Source of the DNA: Streptomyces sp. AV19
GTDB lineage: Bacteria; Actinomycetota; Actinomycetes; Streptomycetales; Streptomycetaceae
Assembly (NCBI RefSeq): GCF_015999245.1
Contig: NZ_JAEAMR010000007.1
Location: 744,327 to 779,219, forward strand
DNA length: 34,893 bases
Direction: 5' to 3'
The notes beneath the pieces are model-generated. The model had not been told where the DNA came from, did not search any database, and was given only the letters and a program-made list of their open reading frames with translations. Made by a program: the position numbers and the translations under genes. Of this stretch, positions 9,122 to 17,745 are shown in pieces (position 1 is the stretch's first letter; the number at the start of each line of letters is the position of its first letter).

Positions 9122-9486
9122 TCGTCGGAGTCGGTATCGACGTCGCGGAGATCGAGCGCTTCGACGCGGCGTTGCGGCGGACGCCGCAGATGGCGGAGCG
9201 GCTGTTCGTGGAGCGGGAGTTGCACCTGCCGAGCGGGGAGCGGCGGGGCATCGCGTCGCTGGCGGCGCGGTTCGCGGCGAAGGAGGCGTTGGCGAAGGCG
9301 CTGGGCGCGCCGCCGGGGCTGCTGTGGACGGACGCGGAGGTGGTGACCGGGGAGGGGGGCCGGCCGGGGCTGGTGGTGACGGGCACGGTGGCGGCGTGTG
9401 CGGAGCGGTTGGGGGTGCGGTCGTGGCATGTGTCGCTCAGCCATGACGCGGGGGTGGCTTCGGCGGTGGTGATCGCGGAGGGGTAG
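9118..9486 (+). CDS. acpS: Holo-[acyl-carrier-protein] synthase
   Basis: The enzyme transfers 4'-phosphopantetheine from coenzyme A to acyl carrier proteins. The product is 122 residues, typical for AcpS. It has the [10 protein letters not shown] motif with Mg-binding Asp8, [13 protein letters not shown] with Glu56, and the C-terminal WHVSLSHD motif. The ATG overlaps the glmS stop by four bases. In other actinobacteria the NAD(P)H-hydrate repair gene nnr follows closely. Here a block of almost 7 kb intervenes and begins, just after the stop, with a G/C homopolymer tract. Confidence 0.95.
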   Translation: MIVGVGIDVAEIERFDAALRRTPQMAERLFVERELHLPSGERRGIASLAARFAAKEALAKALGAPPGLLWTDAEVVTGEGGRPGLVVTGTVAACAERLGVRSWHVSLSHDAGVASAVVIAEG

Positions 9487-9499
9487 GGGTTCCTGTTCG

Positions 9500-9759
<260 letters not shown>

Positions 9760-9760
<1 letters not shown>

Positions 9761-10881
9761 TACGCCCCCTCCACCCCCAACTCCATCGCCCACTTCGCCC
9801 GCTCCACCGACTCCTCCGACGCCGGCGCTCCCGGGTTCTCCGTCGCCAGGGCCTGGTTGGCCGTGACGAACGGGCGCATCCGGCGTTCGTACGCCGCGAA
9901 GCCCGCCGCGTGGTCCCCGTCCGCCCGGCCCAGTTCCTCCGCCAGGACGTACGCGCCCACCAGCGCCATGCTCGTCCCCTGCCCGCTCAGCGGCGTGCCG
10001 CAGTAGCCCGCGTCGCCGAGCAGCGCGACCCGGCCGTCCGACCAACGGTCCATCCGCACCTGGGCCATGGCCGAGAAGTGGAAGTCCGGCGCGTCCGCGA
10101 GCGCCTTGAGCATCGGCGCCGTCTGCCAGCCGCAGCGTTCCATCCACTCGGCGACCAGGTGCCGCTGGGCGGCCGTGTCGCGGTGGTCGATGCCGAGCGG
10201 GCCGGCCTCGAAGCCGAAGGTGACGCGCAACTCCCGGTTCTCGCGGGCCGGATAGACGACGTACCCGATGGCCTCGTCCCGCACGACCAGCTCCCAGTCC
10301 TCCAGCCGGAGGAAGTTGTCCGCGCCGAACACCGCGAGGTGCGAGCCGAGATGGCTCAGGAACTCCTCGTGCGGGCCGAACGCGAGGCGGCGCACGTTCG
10401 AGTAGAGGCCGTCCGCGCCGATCACCAGGTCGAACTCGCGGGCGGGCCCGCGCTCGAAGGTGACGCGGACGCCGGTCTCCGTCTCCTCCAGCGCGGTGAT
10501 GCTGTCGTCGTGGACGTACTCGGCCTCGTCGGCGGTCAGTTCGTACAGGAAGCGCACCAGGTCCTCGCGGAGGATCTCGACGTCGTCGCCGTCGAGCCGC
10601 CCGCTGCTGAGGACGAACTCCGTGCTGCGGTGGAGCTCGTTGCCCGCGCCATCGAGGACGGACATGCCCCGCAGCCGCGTCCGGGCGGCGCGCACCCGCT
10701 CCAGCAGGCCCATGCGCTCGACGGCCTCCAGGGCGACGCCGCGGATGTCGACCGCCTGGCCGCCGGGGCGGATGCCGGGAGCGCGCTCGACGACCGTGGG
10801 CGCGAAGCCGTGCCGGCGCAGCCAGTGGGCGAGGGCGGGGCCGGCGAGGCCGGCGCCGGAGACGAGTACGGACATGGTCAT
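9760..10881 (-). CDS. FAD-dependent aromatic-type monooxygenase
   Basis: The product is 373 residues of the PHBH/TetX-like group A flavin monooxygenases, which hydroxylate small aromatic or antibiotic-like substrates using NAD(P)H and oxygen. It has the FAD-binding GAGLAGP motif (9-15), the DG motif DLVIGADGLYS (about 152-162) and the GD motif VALLGDAGYCGTPLSGQG near residue 285. The substrate cannot be told. I chose the ATG at 10881 (MTMSVLVSG), with a GGGGGA site upstream; ATG 10875 is an alternative. It is divergent from the GntR-TetR regulator, with a shared control region containing several GTAC half-sites, so its product probably answers to that regulator. The stop codon lies at the very edge of the homopolymer tract, so its last residues are uncertain. 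Confidence 0.85.
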
Positions 10882-10927
10882 GGGCTGGTCCCCCCGTTTC
10901 GTACGGTGTACGTGCTGTACTGCCATA

Positions 10928-10956
10928 AATGTACATCGTACGTACAGGCTTGCCAA
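10928..10956 (-). promoter_or_regulatory. Promoter of the monooxygenase with overlapping operator
   Basis: Read leftward, TTGGCA (10951-10956) and TACATT (10928-10933) are separated by exactly 17 bases. An inverted repeat, TGTAC-N7-GTACA at 10930-10946, overlaps the -10 box and spacer. Further TGTAC/GTACG copies lie at 10899-10920. This is a good candidate operator for the adjacent double-HTH regulator, which would block RNA polymerase directly. Confidence 0.6.
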
Positions 10957-11028
10957 CCGCCTTCCCGGGAGCCCCGCGGCAGGCCCGTGCTAGCTTCTGT
11001 TCTAGTACAGGATGTTCAAGGAGGAACC

Positions 11029-11937
11029 GTGACCGCGCCGCCCTACCTGCGGATCGCCGACGACATCCGGCGCCGCATCGCCGCCGGCGACCTCGCCCCC
11101 GGCGACCGGGTCCCCTCGACCCGCCGCATCGCCCGGGACTGGGGCGTCGCCCTGGCCACCGCCGCGCGGGCGCTCACCACGCTCCAGCAGGAGGGGCTGA
11201 TCCAGGCCCGCCCCCGGGTCGGCAGCGTCGTCGCCCCGCGCGAGCCGGCCGCGCCCGCGGCCGACCGCGACCTGACGCGCGAGCGCATCGTGCGCGCCGC
11301 CGTCGAGATCGCGGACGCGGAAGGGCTGGGCGCGCTGTCCATGCGGGGCGTCGCGGCGCGGCTGGGGGTGGCCACGATGTCGCCGTACCGCTACGTCGAC
11401 GGCAAGGACGCCCTCGTCCTGCTGATGGCCGACGCGGCGTTCGGTGAGATGTCCTTCCCCGAGGCCGCGCCGGACGGCTGGCGGCCCCGCCTGGAACTGG
11501 CCGCGCGCACGCTGTGGTCCCTCTACCGCGGGCACCCCTGGCTGGCCCATCTCGGCCCGGTCACCCGCCCGTTGGCCCTGCCGAACGTGATCGCCTACGG
11601 CGACTGGCTGCTGGCCGCCCTGGAGGGCCTCGGCCTCGACGTCCGCACCCGCTTCGACCTGCACGTCCTGCTCTACAGCCACGTCGTCGGCCTGGCCGCC
11701 CACCTGGAGGGCGAACGCCGGGCGGAGGCGGCGACCGGGCTCACGGACGACGAGTGGATGGACCGCCACGCGGCCGACTTCGCGGCGCTGGCGGCGTCCG
11801 GCCGCTATCCGGCCTTCACCAAGGTGATCGGGGAGCTGGAGTCGGTGGGCGGGTACGACCTGCGGCTGGACGAGCTGTTCGAGTTCGGGCTGCAGCGGCT
11901 GCTGGACGGGATCGCGGTGCGCCTCGGGGAGCTGTGA
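11029..11937 (+). CDS. Transcriptional regulator with fused GntR and TetR DNA-binding domains
   Basis: The product is 302 residues. Residues 6-71 form a GntR-type winged helix (YLRIADDIRRRIAAGDL, VPSTRRIARDWGV, ALTTLQQEGLI). Residues 81-130 form a TetR-type HTH (RERIVRAAVEIADAEG, LSMRGVAARLGVATMSPYRYV). The remaining 170 residues are helical, as in TetR ligand-binding C-terminal domains of the TetR_C family. Two DNA-binding modules in one chain is an unusual but recurring streptomycete architecture. The GTG at 11029 is preceded by GGAGGA (11020-11025). It lies back to back with the monooxygenase and upstream of the NACHT gene by 73 bases. A role as repressor of the monooxygenase is inferred from position and operator-like repeats. 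Confidence 0.85.
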   Translation: MTAPPYLRIADDIRRRIAAGDLAPGDRVPSTRRIARDWGVALATAARALTTLQQEGLIQARPRVGSVVAPREPAAPAADRDLTRERIVRAAVEIADAEGLGALSMRGVAARLGVATMSPYRYVDGKDALVLLMADAAFGEMSFPEAAPDGWRPRLELAARTLWSLYRGHPWLAHLGPVTRPLALPNVIAYGDWLLAALEGLGLDVRTRFDLHVLLYSHVVGLAAHLEGERRAEAATGLTDDEWMDRHAADFAALAASGRYPAFTKVIGELESVGGYDLRLDELFEFGLQRLLDGIAVRLGEL

Positions 11938-12010
11938 TCCTGCCGGAGCGGGGTCCAACTCCCGCGCCGTGGCCGTACTCTGGCGTCTCGGGCGGAGGCA
12001 GGGGGTAGTG

Positions 12011-15000
12011 ATGCACCCGGCGAAGGAACGGATAGCGGCGGTCTTCGGGCGCGTGCAGGGCAGCGGCTACCTGCTGACGCCCGGTGTCGTGCTCACCGCG
12101 GCCCACGTGGTGGGGGAGTGCGCCACGCCGCGGGTGATCGTCCCCGGCGGGGCGGGGCCCGTCCCCTGCCGGGTGGCGTGGGCGCGCGACGACGCGCGGC
12201 GGTGCGACACCGCGCTGCTCGTCGCGGACCGGGGCGTCGTGCCGGACGAGGTCGCGGCCGGGTTCGAACCGCTCGTCTGGGGACGGGCGTACGACCTGCG
12301 GGCCTGGCCCGGCGCGCAGGCCATCGGCTATCCGCAGGTGCAGCGCGACGGGTACGGGGAGCTGGACACCGAACAGCTCGTCGGCACGCTCAAGCCCGGC
12401 AGCGGCCTGCTCGGCGGCCGGTACGTCCTGGACTGCGGGGGCGGCGCGCCCGAGCCGCCGGCCGGCGGCGGCTCGCCATGGGCGGGGATGTCCGGCGCGG
12501 CGGTCTTCGTGGACGGGCTGCTGGCCGGCGTCGTGGACGCGGATCCGGGCGGCTGGCGGCACGGGCGGCTGACGGTGACGCCGTCGGCGGCGCTCTGGTC
12601 CGACTTCGGGTTCCTGAAGGAGTGCCTGCTGGCCGGGCACAAACCGGAGTCGCGGTCGCTGGCCTCGGCGCGGCAGCTCGAAATCGAGGAGTTCGAGCGG
12701 CGGTTGCGCGACTACACCGTGCGGCGGGCCGGCGAGCTGACCATCATCGGGCTGACGCTCTCGGACGGCAGCGGCGAGACGTGGCCGCTGGAGGTGGCGT
12801 ACCTGAGCCTGGAGCTGACGGGCGGGTCCCGCGAGGGGCCGGGGCCCGCGCCCCGGCGGGTCGAGGAGGCCCTCGCCGGACAGAAGCGCGTCCTGCTCCG
12901 GGGCGCGGCCGGCTCCGGCAAGACCACGCTGCTCCAGTGGCTCGCCACGGTCACGGCCAGGGGTGAACTGCCCCCGGGGCTCGGCCACTTGAGCGGCTGC
13001 TTCCCGCTGACCCTGCCGTTGCGGACGCTGGTGCGCGAGGGCGGCCTCCCGGGGCCCGAGGAGTTCCTGGCGACGGTCGCCGGTCCGCTGGCCGGGCTGC
13101 CCGGGGCGCGGGGGTGGGTGACCCGGCGGCTGTCCGAGGGGACGGCCCTGCTGCTGATCGACGGCGTGGACGAGGTCCCGGAGGCGGACCGCCGCCGCAC
13201 GCTGGCCTGGGTGAAGGACCTGCTCGCCGCCTACCCCGAGGCCCGCTACGTGATCACCACCCGGCCGTCCGCGGTCCGCGAGGGCTGGCTGTCGGAGCTG
13301 GGCTTCACGGAGCTGGAACTGCTCCCGATGAGCCGGGGCGACGTCCTCGCCTTCATCGAGCGCTGGCACGCGGCGGCGGGGGCCGCGGCGGACGAGCGGC
13401 TGCGCGGCTTCCGGGACGCGCTGGGCGCGGCCGTCGTCCAGAAGCGGGACCTGGGCCGGCTGGCCACGAATCCGTTGATGTGCGCGCTGATCTGCGCGCT
13501 CAACCGCTCCCGGCGGGGGTATCTGCCGCACGGCCGGATGGAGTTGTACCGCGCCGCGCTCGATCTCCTGCTGGTCCGGCGGGACCGGGAACGGGAGATC
13601 GCCGTCGGCCCGGAGGGCCCGGAGCTGGAACAGGCCCAGCTCGCCCTCCTCCAGAAGATCGCCTACTGGCTGATCCGCAACGGCCGTTCGGAGATCGAGT
13701 GGCACCGGGCCGTGGAGATCCTGGAACGGGCGCTCCCGGCGATGCCGGCGGTGGCGGCGCGGGGCAGCGCCGAGGAGATCCTGCGGCACCTCGTGCTGCG
13801 CAGCGGCCTGCTGCGCCGCCCGACGGACGGGACGCTGGACTTCGTCCACCGCACCTTCCAGGACTACCTGGGCGCCCGGGCGGCGGTGGACGACTGGGAC
13901 TTCGACCTGCTGGTGAAGAACGCGCACGATCCGCAGTGGGAGGACGTGCTGCGCATGGCCGTCGGCCACGCACCGCCGCGGGCCCGGGCGGAGATGCTGG
14001 ACAAGCTGCTGGCCCGGGGCGACGCGGAGGAGCCCCACCGGCACCGGTTGCACTTACTGGCCGCGGCCTGCCTGGAGCACGCGACGGAGGTCGAGCCGGA
14101 CATACGGACCCGGGTCGAGCGGGCGGCGTCCGAGCTCGTACCGCCGCGGGACGTGGAGTCGGCGAAGGCGCTCGCGGAGGCGGGCGGCGTCGTCCTGGAC
14201 CTGCTCCCGGGCCCGGAGGGCCTGCTGGACGAGGTCGCGCACGCGGTGGTCGTGACGGCCACGGCGGTGGGGGACGACCGGGCGGTCCCGCTGCTGGCGC
14301 GGTACGCGACGCACCCGTCGCGGGAGGTGCGGGCGCAACTGGCGTGGGCCTGGGACAAGTTCGACACGGAGCAGTACGCGGACGCGGTGGTCGGCAGTCT
14401 GACGTACGAGGACGGGCTGGCGTTCGTGGCGAAGAGCGGTGCGCATTTGCGGGCGCTGAGGGCATTGGGCGGGCGGCCGGTGGTGTGGTGCCGGGAGAGT
14501 GCGGCAACCGAGGAGTTGCGAGAGGCGGTGACGCCGACCCTGAGGGAACTGTGGGTCCGAGGAAGCGGGCGTCACGTCGATTTGGCCCCGGGCTCCGGGG
14601 AGTTCGTCGATCTACGCGGCCTCGAGAACTGTCCGTCTCTTCAGTCGCTACGGATCACGGCTGCGAGAGGTGTGACTCACTTGGGGGCGCTGGATCCCGA
14701 CGCTCTGGAGGAACTGCGGCTCTCACTGAAGGAGCGACCGGACCAGGTGGCAGCTCTGTCGCGCATGTCACGCCTCCGGTCCCTGCACATCGACTGGCCT
14801 CGGCAGGGCGACGACGACTGGAGGCTGGAATTGCCCTCAGGGCTCGAAGAGTTGGCGCTCGGGCTTATGGCGTCGGCAACCTGGAGTCCGGGCGCACTGC
14901 AGCTGAGGCACCATCCCTCGCTTTGCAAACTGGTATTCGACGACAGTTACTTCCGGGAAAGGGCGGAGCTGGCTACGCTCCAGGAGCTGCGCACGCTGGG

Positions 15001-15304
15001 AAATACCGTGCGGGACAGGGAATTCATTGACGAGGCGGAACCTTTGCCGCAGGTACGTCACCTCTCCTTGCGTATGGGGAACTGTTTTGATTTGACCGGC
15101 CTTCCCTCGGTCTTCCCGAACCTCGAGGCATTGACCATCCGAACCTTTGGAGGGGCGTCGGGAGTGCTGGATCTCGGCTTCCTGAGGGACCTCGAGAACG
15201 TGGATGTGTGCATTCGGCACCTCGGCCCCCTGCGCAATGAGCATCTGCTGTCGGATCGGCATGAGGTGATCGGGGTCAACCTCCAGGGTCATCAATCTGA
15301 TTGA
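12011..15304 (+). CDS. Trypsin-like protease - NACHT NTPase - repeat protein (NLR-like)
   Basis: The product is 1097 residues. Residues 1-200 resemble a trypsin-like serine protease: GSGYLLTPGVVLTAAHVV with His32, CDTALLV with Asp66, and WAGMSGAAVF with Ser161 form a plausible catalytic triad. Residues 290-650 are a NACHT NTPase: Walker A GAAGSGKTT (298-306), Walker B LLIDGVDEV (D384, D387, E388), VITTRPSA as sensor-like segment, and the late motif FVHRTFQDYLGARA. After helical, HEAT-like sequence come irregular leucine-rich repeats (TLRELWV, SLQSLRI, ALEELRL, RLRSLHI, NLEALTI) to the end. This is the plan of NLR immune receptors; several bacterial NACHT proteins defend against phage. The start at 12011 has an AGGGGG site; GTG 12008 is an alternative. 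GC content drops clearly after about 14450. Confidence 0.88.
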   Translation: MHPAKERIAAVFGRVQGSGYLLTPGVVLTAAHVVGECATPRVIVPGGAGPVPCRVAWARDDARRCDTALLVADRGVVPDEVAAGFEPLVWGRAYDLRAWPGAQAIGYPQVQRDGYGELDTEQLVGTLKPGSGLLGGRYVLDCGGGAPEPPAGGGSPWAGMSGAAVFVDGLLAGVVDADPGGWRHGRLTVTPSAALWSDFGFLKECLLAGHKPESRSLASARQLEIEEFERRLRDYTVRRAGELTIIGLTLSDGSGETWPLEVAYLSLELTGGSREGPGPAPRRVEEALAGQKRVLLRGAAGSGKTTLLQWLATVTARGELPPGLGHLSGCFPLTLPLRTLVREGGLPGPEEFLATVAGPLAGLPGARGWVTRRLSEGTALLLIDGVDEVPEADRRRTLAWVKDLLAAYPEARYVITTRPSAVREGWLSELGFTELELLPMSRGDVLAFIERWHAAAGAAADERLRGFRDALGAAVVQKRDLGRLATNPLMCALICALNRSRRGYLPHGRMELYRAALDLLLVRRDREREIAVGPEGPELEQAQLALLQKIAYWLIRNGRSEIEWHRAVEILERALPAMPAVAARGSAEEILRHLVLRSGLLRRPTDGTLDFVHRTFQDYLGARAAVDDWDFDLLVKNAHDPQWEDVLRMAVGHAPPRARAEMLDKLLARGDAEEPHRHRLHLLAAACLEHATEVEPDIRTRVERAASELVPPRDVESAKALAEAGGVVLDLLPGPEGLLDEVAHAVVVTATAVGDDRAVPLLARYATHPSREVRAQLAWAWDKFDTEQYADAVVGSLTYEDGLAFVAKSGAHLRALRALGGRPVVWCRESAATEELREAVTPTLRELWVRGSGRHVDLAPGSGEFVDLRGLENCPSLQSLRITAARGVTHLGALDPDALEELRLSLKERPDQVAALSRMSRLRSLHIDWPRQGDDDWRLELPSGLEELALGLMASATWSPGALQLRHHPSLCKLVFDDSYFRERAELATLQELRTLGNTVRDREFIDEAEPLPQVRHLSLRMGNCFDLTGLPSVFPNLEALTIRTFGGASGVLDLGFLRDLENVDVCIRHLGPLRNEHLLSDRHEVIGVNLQGHQSD

Positions 15305-15324
15305 CTGCCCGGGACGGGTGTTTA

Positions 15325-15903
15325 TTACCTGTAGCGGCGCAGCTCGCTCGTGTCGAGGGTCCACTCGCCAATGGCGATCTTGTCGCCGAAGGCGTACGGG
15401 GCCGTTCCCTCGTAGACGGGCACGCCGTCGTGAGACCCGATGTGCCAGTGGTGAACGCATGCGCCGGTGCGCGGATCCACGATCAAGTAGTGCGGTACAC
15501 CCATGGCGGGGTAGTCACGCATCTTGCCCTCGTAGTCGTTCTCCGGATTGGACGGAGAGACGATCTCGACCAGGAGGCGGACGGTGTGCGGATCGATGCC
15601 CCGGGCGTCTTCTTCGCTCGTGTCGGCGTCGAAGGCGGCCTCGGGGACGACGAGAACGTCCGGGCGGCGGAGCTTGCCGAGCGAGACCTCCTCGACGTCC
15701 CCGAGGTTCACGGCGACCAAGTCTCCCGTGAGCTGGGAATCGAGCTGACGGCGGATGCGCAGGGCATTCAGGTCATGGGCCCGGGAAGGGCTCATCATCA
15801 TGATGATTTGCCCGCCGCTGATCTCCGGCGGGGCGAACCCCGGCGGAGGGACGAGCCCGTCCCGGTACTCGCGAAGATGCCGGTAGACCTCAGCAAGGCT
15901 CAT
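15325..15903 (-). CDS. Uma2 family (DUF820) restriction-endonuclease-fold protein
   Basis: The product is 192 residues. It matches the PD-(D/E)XK-like Uma2 pattern: RRPDVLVV with Asp82, LLVEIVSPSN with Glu113, Lys127 in the segment YEGKMRDYPAMG, and the closing HYLIVDP strand. The family is very common and expanded in Streptomyces and cyanobacteria; a nuclease activity is inferred from fold and its biological role is not settled. The start at 15903 overlaps the stop of the upstream RHH-like gene (ATGA), so the two are translated together. The gene is convergent with the NACHT gene, leaving 20 bases between stops. It is less GC-rich than the core genes. Confidence 0.85.
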   Translation of the reverse strand: MSLAEVYRHLREYRDGLVPPPGFAPPEISGGQIIMMMSPSRAHDLNALRIRRQLDSQLTGDLVAVNLGDVEEVSLGKLRRPDVLVVPEAAFDADTSEEDARGIDPHTVRLLVEIVSPSNPENDYEGKMRDYPAMGVPHYLIVDPRTGACVHHWHIGSHDGVPVYEGTAPYAFGDKIAIGEWTLDTSELRRYR

Positions 15904-16183
15904 GGGGTCAGTCTATTGGCAACCGCTCCGCAGGCGGCCTTCGCGAGACGTCGGTTCAGCTCGGCATCCAGTTGTGCGGCCTCGTCCGGGCTGGGGTCGT
16001 AGCCGTTCCATTCGTGTGGCAACAGACCGGCGTCCACGGTCTGTTCAGTGCGATCTCTCCCCCCGCAGGGAGTCTTCCGGCCAGCCGGATGAGGTAGTCG
16101 CCCAGCGACATGCCCTCTGCGGCGGCGGCCGTGGCGAGGCGATCGCGTACTTCGGCGGGGACGCGGATGACGGCATCGGCCAT
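15900..16183 (-). pseudogene. Frameshifted CopG/RHH-like small protein, partner of Uma2 gene
   Basis: The frame from 16183 reads MADAVIRVPAEVRDRLATAA then EGMSLGDYLIRLAGRLP, a ribbon-helix-helix-like antitoxin/regulator N-terminus. It then runs into unrelated sequence. The next frame carries the expected tail HEWNGYDPSPDEAAQLDAEL and RRLAKA and ends at 15900, overlapping the Uma2 start. Adding one G to the six-G run (bases 16059-16064, Cs on the given strand) joins both halves into one protein of about 94 residues. GGAGGGAG upstream of 16183 is a good ribosome site. Either the gene is broken or the base is missing by error. Together with Uma2 it resembles a two-gene toxin-antitoxin-like unit. 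Confidence 0.7.
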
Positions 16184-16244
16184 ACGAGAGGCTCCCTCCA
16201 CTCTGTGCCGAGGCTACGGCGCCGTACACACCTCCGTCCGAGGA

Positions 16245-17678
16245 TCAGCCGACCGCCACGTCCCGCCACACCCCCCGCACCCCCTCCGCCACCCCCATCG
16301 CCGTCAGCGGCGCCGCGCCCAGCGAGCGGGCCGCGAGGCCGTGCAGGTAGGCCGCCGCCGCCGCCGCGTCCATGCCCCGCAGGCCCGCTGCCAGCAGGGC
16401 GCCCGCCAGGCCGCTCAGGACGTCGCCGCTGCCGGCCGTCGCCAGCCAGCCGGTGCCGGTGGGGTTGACGCGGACGGGGGAGCCCGAGGCGTCCGCGATC
16501 AGGGTGGTCGAGCCCTTCAGGAGGGCCGTCACGCCGTAGCGGGCCGCCAGGGTGCGGACCGAGGCGAGGCGGGAGGACTCGACCTCCTCGCGCGTCAGGC
16601 CGAGGAGCGCGGCCGCCTCGCCCGCGTGGGGGGTGAGGACGGTCCCGGCGCGGCGGGCGCGGAGGGTGTCGGGGGAGAGGAGGCGCAGGGCGTCGGCGTC
16701 CAGCAGCGCCGGGACGTCGGAGGCGAGGACGTCGTCCAGGGCGCGGCGGGCCGCGGGGTCGTCGCCGAGGCCGGGGCCCACGACCCAGGACTGGACGCGG
16801 CCCGCGGCGGACGGGGGACCGGCCGTCACCAGCGTCTCGGGGAAGCGGGCGATCACCGCGTCCGCCGCGGGACCCGTGTAGCGGACCGCGCCCGCGCCGC
16901 CGTGCAGGGCGCCCGCGACGGCCATGACGGCCGCGCCGGGGTAGCGGGCGGACCCGGCGACGATGCCGACGACGCCGCGGCGGTACTTGTCGCTCTCGGC
17001 GGCGGGGCGGGGGAGGAGGCGGGCGACATCGGCGTGTTGCAGGGCCTCGACGTCGGGGACGGAGGGGAGGTTCAGGCCGATGTCGACGAGGTGAGGGGCG
17101 CCCGCGTGCTCGCGCGCCGGGTCGATCAGCAGGCCGGGCTTGTACGCCCCGAAGGTGACCGTCGCGTCGGCCCGGACCGCGTCCCCCCGGACCTCGCCCG
17201 TGTCCGCGTCCACCCCGCTCGGCAGGTCCACGGCGACCACGAGGGCGCCCTCCGCCGCGCGCACCAGCGGCAGCGCCTCCGGGCGCAGGCCGCCCGTGCC
17301 GCCGATGCCGACGATGCCGTCCATAACGAGGTCGGCCCGTTCGACGGCCGGTACGCCCGCCGTGGCGGGCACCGCCCGGCCGCCGGCGGCGCGCAGTGCG
17401 CGCAGGCCGCCCGCGTGCGTGCGCTCCGGCGCGAGGAGCACGGCGGTCACGCCGGCGCCCCGCCGGGCCAGGCGCGCCCCGGCGAAGAGGGCGTCGCCGC
17501 CGTTGTCGCCGCTGCCGACCAGGAGCGCGACCCGCGCCCCGTACACCCGGCCCAGCAGGCCGGCGCAGGCGGCGGCGAGTCCGGCCGCGGCGCGCTGCAT
17601 CAGCGCGCCCTCGGGGAGTTCGGCCATGAGCGCGCGCTCGGCGGCCCTTACGGTTCCGACGCTGAAACCAGTTCTCAT
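16245..17678 (-). CDS. nnr: Bifunctional NAD(P)H-hydrate epimerase / ADP-dependent dehydratase
   Basis: The enzyme repairs hydrated NADH and NADPH. The product is 477 residues with two domains. The N-terminal epimerase (about 1-210) has GSGDNGGDALFAGA, VMDGIVGIGGTGG and VAVDLPSGVDADTG. The C-terminal ADP/ATP-dependent dehydratase (about 225-470) has KYRRGVVGIVAGS, VVGPGLG, LDADAL, LTPHAGE and TAGSGDVLSGLAGA. The ATG at 17678 gives the usual N-terminus; no Shine-Dalgarno is obvious. It is divergent from alr, 67 bases apart. In mycobacteria glmS, nnr, alr and tsaE all run the same way, whereas here nnr is on the opposite strand from its neighbours. Confidence 0.95.
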   Translation of the reverse strand: MRTGFSVGTVRAAERALMAELPEGALMQRAAAGLAAACAGLLGRVYGARVALLVGSGDNGGDALFAGARLARRGAGVTAVLLAPERTHAGGLRALRAAGGRAVPATAGVPAVERADLVMDGIVGIGGTGGLRPEALPLVRAAEGALVVAVDLPSGVDADTGEVRGDAVRADATVTFGAYKPGLLIDPAREHAGAPHLVDIGLNLPSVPDVEALQHADVARLLPRPAAESDKYRRGVVGIVAGSARYPGAAVMAVAGALHGGAGAVRYTGPAADAVIARFPETLVTAGPPSAAGRVQSWVVGPGLGDDPAARRALDDVLASDVPALLDADALRLLSPDTLRARRAGTVLTPHAGEAAALLGLTREEVESSRLASVRTLAARYGVTALLKGSTTLIADASGSPVRVNPTGTGWLATAGSGDVLSGLAGALLAAGLRGMDAAAAAAYLHGLAARSLGAAPLTAMGVAEGVRGVWRDVAVG

Positions 17679-17745
17679 GGTTCCCAGTCTCCCCACGGCC
17701 ACCGGGGCCGCACTCCCGGCCCCCGGGCCTGAGACACTGGCGGGG

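Noticed and set aside
13246..14575. Leftward frames inside the NACHT gene
   Set aside because: They are rich in Arg, Pro and Ser, as expected from antisense of GC-rich coding DNA, and have no ribosome sites or recognisable motifs.
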